Below, in pieces: positions 26,323 through 35,358 of a DNA stretch of 64,000 bases (positions are counted from its first letter, which is position 1; each line of letters opens with the position of its first letter). The notes beneath the pieces are model-generated. The model was not told the origin of the DNA. It saw only the letters and a list, made by a program, of their open reading frames with translations, and searched no databases. The position numbers and the translations under genes are program-made. This stretch comes from Streptomyces sp. NBC_01465 (GTDB lineage Bacteria > Actinomycetota > Actinomycetes > Streptomycetales > Streptomycetaceae): NCBI RefSeq assembly GCF_036227325.1, contig NZ_CP109467.1, positions 4,526,001-4,590,000 of the forward strand, written 5' to 3'.

Positions 26323-26797
26323 CAACCTGCCCCTCGTGGGTATCGGGACCGACATCCACGCCTTCGAGGAGGGCCGCGAGCTCTGGGTCGCCGGTCTCCT
26401 GTGGGAGGGCGAGGGCGACGGGCTCGCCGGGCACTCCGACGCGGACGTCGCCGCGCACGCCGCCTGCAACGCGCTCTTCTCCGCCGCAGGCCTCGGCGAC
26501 CTCGGTGCGCACTTCGGCACCGGGCGGCCCGAGTGGTCGGGCGCTTCGGGGATCACGCTGCTCACCGAGGCCGCGCGGATCGTGCGCGAGGCCGGGTTCG
26601 AGATCGGGAACGTCGCCGTCCAGGTCGTCGGCGTACGGCCCAAGATCGGCAAGCGGCGCGACGAGGCGCAGAAGGTGCTCTCCGCCGCTGTGGGAGCACC
26701 GGTTTCGCTCTCCGGGGCAACCACCGACGGGCTCGGATTCACCGGGCGCGAGGAAGGGCTCGCCGCGATCGCGACAGCCTTGGTCGTACGGGTCTAG
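26312..26797 (+). CDS. ispF: 2-C-methyl-D-erythritol 2,4-cyclodiphosphate synthase
   Basis: Trimeric zinc enzyme of 161 aa that cyclises CDP-ME 2-phosphate to MEcPP in isoprenoid synthesis. Zn ligands are in GTDIHAF (Asp, His) and the [11 protein letters not shown] motif. The substrate loop [14 protein letters not shown] differs from the commoner HFPDTDP sequence, as in other Streptomyces as far as I recall. [10 protein letters not shown] and [13 protein letters not shown] complete the family signature. AGGAGGG lies 7 nt before the ATG. Confidence 0.95.
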   Translation: MATSNLPLVGIGTDIHAFEEGRELWVAGLLWEGEGDGLAGHSDADVAAHAACNALFSAAGLGDLGAHFGTGRPEWSGASGITLLTEAARIVREAGFEIGNVAVQVVGVRPKIGKRRDEAQKVLSAAVGAPVSLSGATTDGLGFTGREEGLAAIATALVVRV

Positions 26798-26851
26798 AGG
26801 GGTAGGGATGGGGCACCCGTTCCGTACCCCATCCCCTTGGAGGGCATCCCC

Positions 26852-27256
26852 GTGTCTGCCGAACTCAGCGACCAGCTCAAGACGCTCCTCGACGGCCCCG
26901 TCTTCGTGAGCGTCGCCACGATCCAGCCCGACGGATCGCCCCAGGTCTCGCCGGTCTGGGTCAAGCGCGACGGCGACGACGTGCTCATCTCGACGACCGT
27001 GGGCCGCCAGAAGGAGAAGAACCTCCGCCGCGACCCGCGCGTCACCGTGCTGCTGCAGCCCTTCGACGCCCCGTACAGCTACGCCGAGATCCGCGGCAGC
27101 GCCACGCTCACCACCGAGGGCGGCCAGGATCTGATCGACGAGCTGGCGGTGAAGTACGTCGGCAAGAAGTACGCCGAATTCAACCCGTCCTCCGCCGACG
27201 ACGCCGAGCGCGTCGTCGTCCGGATCACCCCGCGCAAGGTCGTAGGCAGGATCTGA
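26852..27256 (+). CDS. PPOX-class F420-dependent oxidoreductase
   Basis: 134 aa split-barrel flavin/F420 protein of the pyridoxamine-5'-phosphate oxidase superfamily. VFVSVATIQPDGSPQVSPVW starts the barrel; ISTTVGRQKEKNLRRDPRVT is the cofactor-binding block; YAEIRGSATL follows. Such proteins reduce quinones or other substrates with F420H2 or act as stress oxidoreductases. The GTG at 26852 has GGAGGG 8 nt upstream and is preferred over the in-frame TTG at 26837. Confidence 0.85.
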   Translation: MSAELSDQLKTLLDGPVFVSVATIQPDGSPQVSPVWVKRDGDDVLISTTVGRQKEKNLRRDPRVTVLLQPFDAPYSYAEIRGSATLTTEGGQDLIDELAVKYVGKKYAEFNPSSADDAERVVVRITPRKVVGRI

Positions 27257-27324
27257 GACCTGCCTTCTGTCACACTTCCGTGCCCCGTGGCCAGAACGGT
27301 CGCGGGGCACTGGTATGGGGCCAC

Positions 27325-27330
27325 TACCCT
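27325..27330 (+). promoter_or_regulatory. -10 element (TACCCT) for leaderless cysS
   Basis: TACCCT ends 6 nt before the cysS GTG; no ribosome site is present. Supports a leaderless cysS mRNA. Confidence 0.5.
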
Positions 27331-27336
27331 GTAGGG

Positions 27337-28737
27337 GTGACTATTCGTCTGTACGACACCAGCGCCCGGCAGATCCGTGACTTCAACCCGCTCTCCGCGG
27401 GCTGTGTCTCGATCTACCTCTGCGGTGCCACCGTGCAGGCCGCACCGCACATCGGGCACATCAGGTCCGGGCTGAACTTCGACATCATGCGCCGCTGGTT
27501 CGAGTACCGCGGCTTCGACGTCACGTTCGTGCGGAACGTCACCGACATCGACGACAAGATCATCAAGAAGGCGGCCGAGCAGAGCCGCCCCTGGTGGTCG
27601 ATCGGGTACGAGAACGAGCGCGCCTTCAACTCCGGCTACGACGTCCTGGGCTGCCTCCCGCCCACGTACGAGCCCCGCGCCACCGGCCACGTCCCCGAGA
27701 TGATCGAGATGATGCGCGGGCTCATCGAGCGCGGGCACGCGTACGAGGCGGACGGCAGCGTCTACTTCGACGTGCGCTCCTACCCGGAGTACCTGCAGCT
27801 CTCCAACCAGGACATCGACGATCTGCGCCAGCCCACCGAGGACGGCATCACCGGCAAGCGCGACCCCCGCGACTTCGCCATGTGGAAGGCCACCAAGCCC
27901 GGCGAGCCCGACTGGGAGACCCCGTGGGGGCGCGGGCGTCCCGGCTGGCACCTGGAGTGCTCGGCGATGGCCCACAAGTACCTGGGCTCCGCCTTCGACA
28001 TCCACGGCGGCGGCCTCGACCTGATCTTCCCGCACCACGAGAACGAGATCGCCCAGGCCAAGGCCTTCGGCGACGACTTCGCCTCGTACTGGGTGCACAA
28101 CGCCTGGGTCACCATGGCCGGCGAGAAGATGTCGAAGTCGCTGGGCAACTCGGTCCTCGTGAGCGAGATGGTCAAGCAGTGGCGGCCGATCGTGCTGCGC
28201 TATTACCTGGGCACCCCGCACTACCGGTCGATGATCGAGTACAGCGAGGAGGCCCTGCGCGAGGCCGAGTCCGCCTTCGCGCGCATCGAGGGCTTCGTCC
28301 AGCGCGTCGTCGAGAAGGCGGGGGGCGCCGTCGCCCCCGCCGCCGAGGTGCCGCCCGCCTTCGCCGAGGCGATGGACGACGACATGGGGGTGCCGCAGGC
28401 GCTCGCCATCGTCCACACCACGGTCCGGCAGGGGAACTCGGCACTGGCCGCCGACGACAAGGAAGCGGCCGTGGCGCGGCTGGCCGAGGTCCGGGCGATG
28501 CTCGGGGTCCTCGGTCTCGACCCGCTGGACGAGCACTGGGTGGGTGACGGCGACCGCGGCGAGGATCTGCACGGGGCTGTCGACACGCTCGTACGGCTCG
28601 TGCTGGAGCAGCGCGAGGCGGCGCGGGCGCGGAAGGACTGGGCGACGGCGGACGCGATCCGCGACCAGCTGACCCAGTCCGGACTGGTCATCGAGGACGG
28701 TCCCAATGGGCCGCGGTGGACGCTCGGCCCGCGCTGA
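27337..28737 (+). CDS. cysS: Cysteinyl-tRNA synthetase
   Basis: Class Ia aminoacyl-tRNA synthetase of 466 aa charging tRNA-Cys. The HIGH signature is PHIGHIRSG (about residue 42), zinc ligands include Cys in LCGATVQAAP and the H-E-C of GWHLECSAMA, and KMSKS occurs as EKMSKSLGN (about 266). A DALR-like anticodon domain forms the C-terminus. The GTG at 27337 starts the conserved VTIRLYDT sequence and appears leaderless; the open frame before it (from 27280) is not conserved-looking. Confidence 0.97.
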   Translation: MTIRLYDTSARQIRDFNPLSAGCVSIYLCGATVQAAPHIGHIRSGLNFDIMRRWFEYRGFDVTFVRNVTDIDDKIIKKAAEQSRPWWSIGYENERAFNSGYDVLGCLPPTYEPRATGHVPEMIEMMRGLIERGHAYEADGSVYFDVRSYPEYLQLSNQDIDDLRQPTEDGITGKRDPRDFAMWKATKPGEPDWETPWGRGRPGWHLECSAMAHKYLGSAFDIHGGGLDLIFPHHENEIAQAKAFGDDFASYWVHNAWVTMAGEKMSKSLGNSVLVSEMVKQWRPIVLRYYLGTPHYRSMIEYSEEALREAESAFARIEGFVQRVVEKAGGAVAPAAEVPPAFAEAMDDDMGVPQALAIVHTTVRQGNSALAADDKEAAVARLAEVRAMLGVLGLDPLDEHWVGDGDRGEDLHGAVDTLVRLVLEQREAARARKDWATADAIRDQLTQSGLVIEDGPNGPRWTLGPR

Positions 28738-28810
28738 CGGCGCGGACGCGGCACACTTTTATATACGAACTTCATTTCGCTTCATTGAGCAGCAACGAAA
28801 CAGGTAGGTC

Positions 28811-29767
28811 ATGGCCGGGAACAGCCAGCGCAGGAACCGTCGTACGTCCAACAAGAAGGGCGCTACGGTCGGCAGCGGGGGCCAGCGACGCCGTGGCCTC
28901 GAGGGCAAGGGCCCGACGCCGCCCGCCGAAGCCCGTAAGAAGCACAAGAAGAACCGCATCGCCAATGCCATGGCCAAGCAGGCCGCCAACCGGCGTCCCG
29001 CGCCGCGGCGCGGTGGGCCCAAGGGCACCTCGGAGATGGTCGTCGGGCGCAACCCGGTGTTCGAGGCCCTGCGCGACGGCGTACCGGCCACGACGCTGTA
29101 CGTCCAGCAGTACATCGACAACGACGAGCGGGTGCGCGAGGCGCTCCAGCTCGCCGGTGCGCGCGGCAACATCAACCTGATGGAGGCCCCGCGTCCCGAG
29201 CTCGACCGGATGACGAACGGGCTCAACCACCAGGGTCTGGTGCTGCAGGTCCCGCCGTACGAGTACGCGCACCCGCAGGACCTCACGGCGGCCGCGTACG
29301 ACAACGGCGAGGACCCGCTGATCGTCGCACTCGACGGGGTCACCGACCCGCGGAACCTGGGTGCGATCGTGCGGTCGGTCTCTGCTTTTGGCGGGCACGG
29401 TGTGGTCGTGCCCGAGCGGCGTGCGGCCGGGATGACCGCCGGTGCGTGGAAGTCGTCGGCGGGTACGGCGGCCCGGACGCCGGTGTCGCGGGTGACGAAC
29501 CTGACCCGTGCGCTGGAGGGCTTCCAGAAGGAGGGCATCACCGTCGTCGGGCTCGCCGCCGACGGTGAGCACACGGTGGAGGACCTGGAGGCGCTGGCCG
29601 GCCCGGTCGTCATCGTGATCGGCAGCGAGGGCAAGGGCCTCGGCCGTCTCGTCGGCGAGACATGCGACTACCGGGTGCGGATCTCCATGCCGGGTGGCGC
29701 GGAGTCGCTCAACGCGGGGGTTGCTGCAGGGATCGTGCTGTACGAGGTGGCTCGGCGCCGCGCCTGA
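28811..29767 (+). CDS. rlmB: 23S rRNA (guanosine(2251)-2'-O)-methyltransferase
   Basis: SPOUT-class (TrmH/SpoU) methyltransferase of 318 aa. Motif 1 [16 protein letters not shown], motif 2 [15 protein letters not shown] and motif 3 [18 protein letters not shown] form the trefoil knot. Residues 1-50 are a strongly basic actinobacterial extension ([19 protein letters not shown]), followed by the RNA-recognition fold ([15 protein letters not shown]). AGGTAGG lies 4-5 nt before the ATG. Directly downstream of cysS, as is common. Confidence 0.93.
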   Translation: MAGNSQRRNRRTSNKKGATVGSGGQRRRGLEGKGPTPPAEARKKHKKNRIANAMAKQAANRRPAPRRGGPKGTSEMVVGRNPVFEALRDGVPATTLYVQQYIDNDERVREALQLAGARGNINLMEAPRPELDRMTNGLNHQGLVLQVPPYEYAHPQDLTAAAYDNGEDPLIVALDGVTDPRNLGAIVRSVSAFGGHGVVVPERRAAGMTAGAWKSSAGTAARTPVSRVTNLTRALEGFQKEGITVVGLAADGEHTVEDLEALAGPVVIVIGSEGKGLGRLVGETCDYRVRISMPGGAESLNAGVAAGIVLYEVARRRA

Positions 29768-29777
29768 TCCCCGGCGG

Positions 29778-29830
29778 CCCCGGTTGTGGGCAGGCGTTCC
29801 GCACGGCGGAACGGGTGGGCACAACCGGGG
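29778..29830. terminator. Terminator between rlmB and the sulfation operon
   Basis: Outer 11-bp stem (29778-29788 with 29820-29830) and inner 7-bp stem CGTTCCG/CGGAACG (29795-29801 with 29807-29813). It can serve both convergent transcripts. Confidence 0.8.
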
Positions 29831-29870
29831 CCCGGGCCCGCGTACTCGGCCCGGGTGCTCGGCAGCGGAG

Positions 29871-31400
29871 TCAGCCGCGCAGCGTGCGACGGATCTTGCC
29901 CGCCACCCTGCGTGCCAGTGACCGCTTCGGGCGCGGACCCGACGCCGTCTTCGGGGGCGCGGTCAGCGACGGGGGCGCACCGTTCGTCGCGATGTGCAGC
30001 GTCACCGGGAGCTTCGCGTCCCGCGCCCAGCCGCAGCTCTGGATCCGTACCTTCAGGTCCCAAGTCCCCGCGTTCCGGCCCGAGTTGAGCGCGTCCGGAG
30101 TGACCACCGCCACCGAGCTGTGCACCAGGCGGAAGCCTCCGTCGGGCAGGTCGATCCGCTCCGTCGTCGTCTCCACCGGCAGGAAGCACTCCTCCGCCGA
30201 GCCGCGCCTGCGCGCCACGATGTCCATCCGCGCCGACTTCATGCGCTTCGTGACGTCCAGGATCGCCGGGTCCAGGTCGGCTACCGGTGTGCGGATCGCG
30301 TCCACGCCCGCCTCGGTGTGGACGAAGGCGAGCGGGCCGTCGGCGGTGATCAGCTCGCCCGTCGCCGTGATCCGCAGCGGGGAGCCCTCCGCCTCGGCCG
30401 TGGCCTGCGCCTTGAGGCCGGCGTCCCACTGCGCCAGTTCCCGTACGGCGTCCGGGCGGTCCTGCACCAGCAGCGTCGCCGTCGCGCGCTGCATCGCGGG
30501 CAGACCGGCCGCGACACCCGGGGCGAAGCGCTCGGTGGCCACCTTGCGGGCCTCGCGGAAGAACTCCTTGTTCCAGTCGTCGGGGGCGTTCAGGTAACGC
30601 TTGCCGGTGAGGCGGCCGACGATCTCCACCCGCAGCCAGCGGCGGTGGAGCCTGTCGCGGAGTGCGCCCGGCTCCGTATGGGCGTCGACGATGTCCAGGG
30701 CCTCGCAGAGGTTCCCGAAGTAGCCCGCCGGGTCGAAGCGCTGGAAGCCCGCGTTGCCGGCGTCCGGGCGGCCCACGTGGTAGTAGCACGTGTAGTCGGA
30801 GAGCACCGAGATGCGCTTGGCCGCGAAGTTCGCCGCCGTCACGAAGACATGGTCCTCCAGGCGGCGCTTGCCCTCGGGGAAGCGCAGGTTGTGCTCCAGG
30901 AGGAAGGCCCGGCGGTACATCTTGTGCGGGGTGAGGCTGTCGACCAGCGGGGAGTTGAGGTAGGTCGCGTCCGGGTAGTTCTTGCGGAACAGCTCGCGCG
31001 GCACGCCCCGGTTGACGCCCGTCATCTTGCCGATGACGACATCGGCGTCGTTCTCCTTGGCGTACGCGTAGAGCCGGTGCAGCGCCTCGTCGCCGAACCA
31101 GTCGTCGTTGTCCGCGAACTGCACGTACTCGCCGCGGGCGTGATCGATGCCGATGTTGCGCGGGCGCGAGGGCCAGCCCGAGTTGGGGATGTGGACGACC
31201 TTGATGTTCGCGTGTTCCGCGGCCACCGCGTCGAGGCGGTCACCGGTCCCGTCCGTCGAGCCGTCGTTCACGAAGATCGCTTCGAACTCGTCCGCGGCCA
31301 TGGTCTGGCGCAGCAGCGAGGAGACCAGGTCATCGATGAACGGGCCCGGGTTGTAGACCGGGACGATCACGCTGATCTTGAGGTTCTCGGGGGAAGTCAT
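29871..31400 (-). CDS. GT2 glycosyltransferase, TarS/TarP-like
   Basis: 509 aa. GT-A domain at the N-terminus: VIVPVYNPGPFIDDLVSSL, VNDGSTDGTGD, SGWPSRPRNIGIDHARGEY and the DXD-type metal site FADNDDWFG (about 96). A long middle stretch (IGKMTGVNRGVPRELFRKNY, YLNSPLVDSLTPHKMYRRAF, ISVLSDYTCYYHVGR) resembles my memory of staphylococcal TarS, which puts GlcNAc on wall teichoic acid. Residues 330-480 form a beta-rich domain, and the tail is very basic (KRSLARRVAGKIRRTLRG). No membrane helix is seen. It is the last gene of the sulfation operon, overlapping the permease by 4 nt. It probably glycosylates a teichoic-acid-like wall polymer; the acceptor is inferred. Confidence 0.8.
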   Translation of the reverse strand: MTSPENLKISVIVPVYNPGPFIDDLVSSLLRQTMAADEFEAIFVNDGSTDGTGDRLDAVAAEHANIKVVHIPNSGWPSRPRNIGIDHARGEYVQFADNDDWFGDEALHRLYAYAKENDADVVIGKMTGVNRGVPRELFRKNYPDATYLNSPLVDSLTPHKMYRRAFLLEHNLRFPEGKRRLEDHVFVTAANFAAKRISVLSDYTCYYHVGRPDAGNAGFQRFDPAGYFGNLCEALDIVDAHTEPGALRDRLHRRWLRVEIVGRLTGKRYLNAPDDWNKEFFREARKVATERFAPGVAAGLPAMQRATATLLVQDRPDAVRELAQWDAGLKAQATAEAEGSPLRITATGELITADGPLAFVHTEAGVDAIRTPVADLDPAILDVTKRMKSARMDIVARRRGSAEECFLPVETTTERIDLPDGGFRLVHSSVAVVTPDALNSGRNAGTWDLKVRIQSCGWARDAKLPVTLHIATNGAPPSLTAPPKTASGPRPKRSLARRVAGKIRRTLRG

Positions 31401-32041
31401 CGGCGCCTTTCACGGGGGAGCAGGCCACGGGTGCGCAGCACACGGCGCTCCACCGGAGTAAAAATAGCCGATTCGACGACGACGCCGACGGCCAGGATGA
31501 CTCCCACTGCGGCGAGCGTGAGGCCGGTGTTGTCCGTCTGCTTTCCGGTGTTGAGCATCTCACCGATCCCGGGCAGCGGAGTCACCGTGATCAACTCGGC
31601 GGTCATCAGCGCCCGCCAGCCGAAGGTCCACCCCTGGCGCAGTGCGTGCACGATGCCGGGCAGGGCCGCGGGCAGCAGGACGTACCGTACGGAATTCCAG
31701 CCGGTGGCGCCCATCGTGCGGCCGGCCCGCAGCAGCAGCGGCGGGATCTGGTCGAGCGCCCCGACCAGGCCCATCGCCACGGACGGTACGGCGCCGAGCA
31801 GCACGACCGCGTACACCGCCTGCTCGGACTCGCTCAGGACCACGACCGCGAGCGGTACGAGGCCGGCGGCCGGCAGGGACTGGATCGCGGACAGGACGGG
31901 GGAGAGGCCTCTGCGCACCGGTGCGTAGCGGCGGATCAGGAGGCCGATGGCGGCGCCGAGGAGGACCGACGCGGTGAAGCCGAGCAGCGTACGGAAGAGG
32001 CTGTGGCCCAGGGCGGGGATCAGGGAGTCGAGGCTAAGCAC
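31397..32041 (-). CDS. ABC transporter permease (SsuC/TauC-like)
   Basis: 214 aa, with about five hydrophobic segments and the EAA-loop sequence LLLRAGRTMGATGWNSVRYVLLPAALPGIV that contacts the ATPase. It resembles sulfonate/nitrate/taurine permeases but is short: family members are about 250-270 aa, and the first membrane helix seems missing. The GTG at 32041 overlaps the ATPase stop by 8 nt and has GAGAGGAGG about 9 nt upstream. No substrate-binding lipoprotein is encoded in this operon, so the ligand protein must come from elsewhere. Sulfate or sulfonate uptake is suggested by neighbours only. Confidence 0.78.
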   Translation of the reverse strand: MLSLDSLIPALGHSLFRTLLGFTASVLLGAAIGLLIRRYAPVRRGLSPVLSAIQSLPAAGLVPLAVVVLSESEQAVYAVVLLGAVPSVAMGLVGALDQIPPLLLRAGRTMGATGWNSVRYVLLPAALPGIVHALRQGWTFGWRALMTAELITVTPLPGIGEMLNTGKQTDNTGLTLAAVGVILAVGVVVESAIFTPVERRVLRTRGLLPRERRR

Positions 32042-32729
32042 GGGCGTGGACCTCCTCTCGTAGGCGGGCGGTGACTTCGTTCTCGTCCGTCTCGCCGGCA
32101 CGCCACTGGTGGGCGATGCGGCCGGGGCGGGTGGAGAGCAGGACGATGCGGGTGCCCAGGCGCAGCGCCTCGCGTACGTCGTGGGTGACGAAGACGACGG
32201 TGAGCTTCTGGTGGCGCCAGACGTCCGCGAAGACCTCGTGGAGGTCGTCGCGGGTGATGGCGTCCAGGGCGCCGAACGGCTCGTCCATCAGGAGGAGCCT
32301 GCTGTTCTGCGCGAGGGCGCGGGCGAGCGCGACGCGCTGGCGCTGGCCGCCGGAGAGTTCGTGGATCGGGGTGTCGGCGCGGTCGGCGAGCTGGACGAGG
32401 CCCAGGAGGCGGAGCGCCTCCGCGCGGTGGCCCGAAGGGTCCAATCCCCTGAGTCTGAGCGGGAGTTCGATGTTCCCCGCCGCCGTCAGCCAGGGGAAGA
32501 GTGCGTGGTCCTGGAACATCAGCGCCGGTGGCGGGCCCGGTTCCACGGACACCGTGCCCGTGGTCGGCTCCTCCAGGCCCGCGATCAGATGCAGCAGCGT
32601 GGACTTGCCGCTGCCCGATCCGCCGAGCAGACAGACGAACTCGCCCTCCCCGACGGTCAGATCGACCCTGTCGAGGACGGGCTCGCCGCCCTTGCGATAA
32701 GTCTTCCCCGCCCCCTCCAGCCGTATCAA
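32034..32729 (-). CDS. ABC transporter ATP-binding protein (SsuB/TauB-like)
   Basis: 231 aa nucleotide-binding subunit. Walker A GGSGSGKSTLL, signature LSGGQRQRVALARAL, Walker B RLLLMDEPFGALD and the switch His in TVVFVTHDVREAL. Sequence is closest in pattern to sulfonate/nitrate-type ATPases. It starts with TTG (32729) overlapping the cysN stop as TTGA, so its translation is coupled to cysN. Partner of the downstream permease. Confidence 0.9.
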   Translation of the reverse strand: MIRLEGAGKTYRKGGEPVLDRVDLTVGEGEFVCLLGGSGSGKSTLLHLIAGLEEPTTGTVSVEPGPPPALMFQDHALFPWLTAAGNIELPLRLRGLDPSGHRAEALRLLGLVQLADRADTPIHELSGGQRQRVALARALAQNSRLLLMDEPFGALDAITRDDLHEVFADVWRHQKLTVVFVTHDVREALRLGTRIVLLSTRPGRIAHQWRAGETDENEVTARLREEVHARA

Positions 32730-33904
32730 AGCGCCATGCCGGCGGTGAGCGTGGCACCGTCGGCAGGGTCGATGAGCAGGAAGGATCCGGTGCGGCGCGA
32801 GGCGGCGTACGGGTCGAGCGCGAGCGGTTCCGCGGTGCGTACCGTGATGCGGCCGATCCCGTTGGCGGCGAGCTCGCCGCCCGGCACGTCCCGCACGACC
32901 GCCTTGACCGTACGGGTCGTGTGCTTGATCAGCACCCGGTCGCCGGTGGACAGGGGGCGGTCGTGGAGGTGGCAGACCGTCGCCACCACGTCCTGGGTGG
33001 GGGCGGGCGCCTGGCCGGTCGGAGCGATCAAGTCGCCCCGGGAGATGTCGAGTTCGTCGGCCAGCGATACTGCGACCGACTCGCCTGCGGCAGCCCGCTC
33101 CACCGGGGTGCCGAGGCGGTCGATTGCGGTGACGGTGGTGATACGGCCCGAGGGCAGTACGGTGACCGCCTCGCCGACGGAGAGCGTACCTGACGTCAAT
33201 TGCCCTGCGTACAGGCGGAGTTCGCCGTGACGGATGACGTACTGGACGGGCAGCCGGGACGGCGCGGAGGCCGGTTCGGCGGCGACCTGGACCGTCTCCA
33301 GGTGGTCCAGGAGGGTGGGGCCCTCGTACCAGTCCATACGGGTGGAGCGCTCGACCACGTTGTCGCCCGCCAGGGCGGAGAGCGGGATCGCGGTCGCGGA
33401 GGGGACGGCGAAGTCGGCGACGATGCGGTCGAAGACCGCCCGGTCGTAGTCGACGAGGTCCATCTTGTTGACCGCGAGGACGACGTGCGGGACGCGCAGG
33501 AGCGCGGTCACCGCGGCATGGCGCAGCGTCTGCTCGACCACTCCGTGGCGCGCGTCGACCAGGACGATCGCCAGGTCTGCGGTGGAGGCGCCGGTGACCA
33601 TGTTGCGCGTGTACTGCACGTGGCCTGGGGTGTCGGCGAGGATGAACCGGCGCCGGGGCGTGGCGAAGTAGCGGTACGCGACGTCGATGGTGATGCCCTG
33701 CTCGCGCTCGGCGCGCAGCCCGTCGGTCAGCAGCGCCAGGTCGGGCGTCTCGCCGCGGGAGGCCTGGGTGACGGCCTCCAGCTGGTCGCTGAGGATCGAC
33801 TTGGAGTCGTGGAGGAGGCGCCCCACGAGGGTCGACTTGCCGTCGTCGACGGAGCCCGCGGTCGCGAACCGGAGTGTGTCGACGGCCAGTTGGGTGGTGC
33901 TCAT
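32726..33904 (-). CDS. cysN: Sulfate adenylyltransferase subunit 1 (GTPase)
   Basis: 392 aa elongation-factor-like GTPase that drives ATP sulfurylase, forming APS from ATP and sulfate with CysD. G1 GSVDDGKSTLVGRL, G3 DTPGHVQYTRNMV, G4 NKMDLVDY; then EF-Tu-type domains 2 and 3. It is shorter than the E. coli protein (475 aa) mainly at both ends and carries no fused APS kinase, which is supplied by cysC here. Starts immediately after the cysD stop. Confidence 0.95.
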   Translation of the reverse strand: MSTTQLAVDTLRFATAGSVDDGKSTLVGRLLHDSKSILSDQLEAVTQASRGETPDLALLTDGLRAEREQGITIDVAYRYFATPRRRFILADTPGHVQYTRNMVTGASTADLAIVLVDARHGVVEQTLRHAAVTALLRVPHVVLAVNKMDLVDYDRAVFDRIVADFAVPSATAIPLSALAGDNVVERSTRMDWYEGPTLLDHLETVQVAAEPASAPSRLPVQYVIRHGELRLYAGQLTSGTLSVGEAVTVLPSGRITTVTAIDRLGTPVERAAAGESVAVSLADELDISRGDLIAPTGQAPAPTQDVVATVCHLHDRPLSTGDRVLIKHTTRTVKAVVRDVPGGELAANGIGRITVRTAEPLALDPYAASRRTGSFLLIDPADGATLTAGMAL

Positions 33905-34810
33905 TTAGAAGTATCCCTCGCGTTTGCGGTCTTCCATCGCAGCCTCGGACACCTTGTCGTCGGCGCGCGTGGCCCCCCGCTCGGTCAGCCGGGAGGCGGC
34001 GATCTCGGTGATCACGTCCTCCAGCGTGGTGGCGTCGGAGTCGACGGCGCCCGTGCAGGACATGTCACCGACGGTCCGGTAGCGGACCAGACGCGTCTCG
34101 GTGAGTTCGCCCTCCTTGGGGCCGCCCCATTCGCCCGCTGTCAGCCACATGCCGCTGCGGGCGAACACCTCGCGCTTGTGGGCGAAGTAGATCTCGGGGA
34201 GTTCGATGCCTTCGCGCTCGATGTACTGCCAGACGTCCAGCTCGGTCCAGTTGGAGAGCGGGAAGACGCGGACGTGTTCGCCGGGTGCGTGGCGGCCGTT
34301 GTAGAGCTGCCAGAGTTCGGGGCGCTGGCGGCGCGGGTCCCAGGCGGAGAACTCGTCGCGGAGGCTGAAGACGCGCTCCTTGGCGCGGGCCTTCTCCTCG
34401 TCGCGCCGTCCGCCGCCGAAGACGGCGTCGAAGCGCTCGGCCTGGATCTTCTCCGTGAGCGGGAGGGTCTGGAGCGGGTTGCGGGTGCCGTCGGGGCGCT
34501 CGCGGAGCTTCCCGGCGTCGATGTAGTCCTGCACGGAGGCGACATGCAGGCGCAGGCCGTGCTCGGCCACCGTACGGTCGCGGTATTCCAGGACCTCGGG
34601 GAAGTTGTGCCCGGTGTCCACATGGAGGAGTGAGAAAGGAACGGCCGCCGGGGCGAACGCCTTCAGCGCCAGGTGCAGCATGACGATCGAGTCCTTGCCG
34701 CCGGAGAAGAGAATCACCGGCCGCTCGAACTCACCCGCCACCTCACGGAAGATGTGCACCGCCTCCGACTCCAGGGAGTCCAGGTGGGACAGCGCGGTTG
34801 CGGCTTTCAT
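33905..34810 (-). CDS. cysD: Sulfate adenylyltransferase subunit 2
   Basis: 301 aa catalytic subunit of ATP sulfurylase, of the PAPS-reductase-like PP-loop ATPase fold. PP motif SGGKDSIVMLHLA (about 36-48), then LLHVDTGHNFPEV and the C-terminal ERKREGYF typical of CysD. It overlaps cysC by 4 nt (ATGA) and abuts cysN. It provides APS for CysC in the same operon. Confidence 0.97.
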   Translation of the reverse strand: MKAATALSHLDSLESEAVHIFREVAGEFERPVILFSGGKDSIVMLHLALKAFAPAAVPFSLLHVDTGHNFPEVLEYRDRTVAEHGLRLHVASVQDYIDAGKLRERPDGTRNPLQTLPLTEKIQAERFDAVFGGGRRDEEKARAKERVFSLRDEFSAWDPRRQRPELWQLYNGRHAPGEHVRVFPLSNWTELDVWQYIEREGIELPEIYFAHKREVFARSGMWLTAGEWGGPKEGELTETRLVRYRTVGDMSCTGAVDSDATTLEDVITEIAASRLTERGATRADDKVSEAAMEDRKREGYF

Positions 34811-35358
34811 ACGATCCTCCGCTCCGCGAGCAACTGGTGCACTGCGTAAGCCGATTGGGCGACGGTCTGTCGCTGGGTGTTGATCCGCAGATCGGGCGCG
34901 GTGGGCAGCTCGTACGGGTCGTCGACCCCGGTCAGCCCGGTCAGCTCTCCGGCCGCCTGCTTGGCGTACAGGCCCTTCACGTCCCGTACGGAGCAGACCT
35001 CCACGGGAGTCGCGACATGCACCTCGAAGTACGGGGTGCCGCTCTTGGCGTGGCGCTCGCGCACCGCCGCCCTGCTGTCCGCGTACGGGGCGATGACCGG
35101 GACGACGGCGACGATGCCGTTGCGGGCCAGGATCTCGGCGACCAGGCCGATCCGCTGCACATTGGTGTTCCGGTCGGTGCGGCTGAAGCCCAGGCTGTCG
35201 GAGAACGCGAGCCGGATCTCGTCACCGTCCAGCACCTCCACGCGGTGGTGCGTGGCGCGCAGCCGGGCCGCCAGGGCCTCGCCGATGGTCGTCTTGCCGG
35301 AGCTGGGCAGCCCGGTCAGCCAGACGGTCGCGCCGCGTCCCGGGGAGGGGCTCAGCAT
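34807..35358 (-). CDS. cysC: Adenylylsulfate (APS) kinase
   Basis: 183 aa P-loop kinase turning APS into PAPS, the universal sulfuryl donor. Walker A GLPSSGKTTIGEAL, DGDEIRLAFSDSLGFSRTDR, APYADSRAAVRERH and VKGLYAKQAAGELTGLTGVD are the family blocks. The ATG at 35358 overlaps the sulfotransferase stop by 7 nt; the open frame runs further upstream but that part is antisense-like. PAPS may feed the sulfotransferase next door rather than cysteine synthesis, since no cysH is present here. Confidence 0.95.
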   Translation of the reverse strand: MLSPSPGRGATVWLTGLPSSGKTTIGEALAARLRATHHRVEVLDGDEIRLAFSDSLGFSRTDRNTNVQRIGLVAEILARNGIVAVVPVIAPYADSRAAVRERHAKSGTPYFEVHVATPVEVCSVRDVKGLYAKQAAGELTGLTGVDDPYELPTAPDLRINTQRQTVAQSAYAVHQLLAERRIV

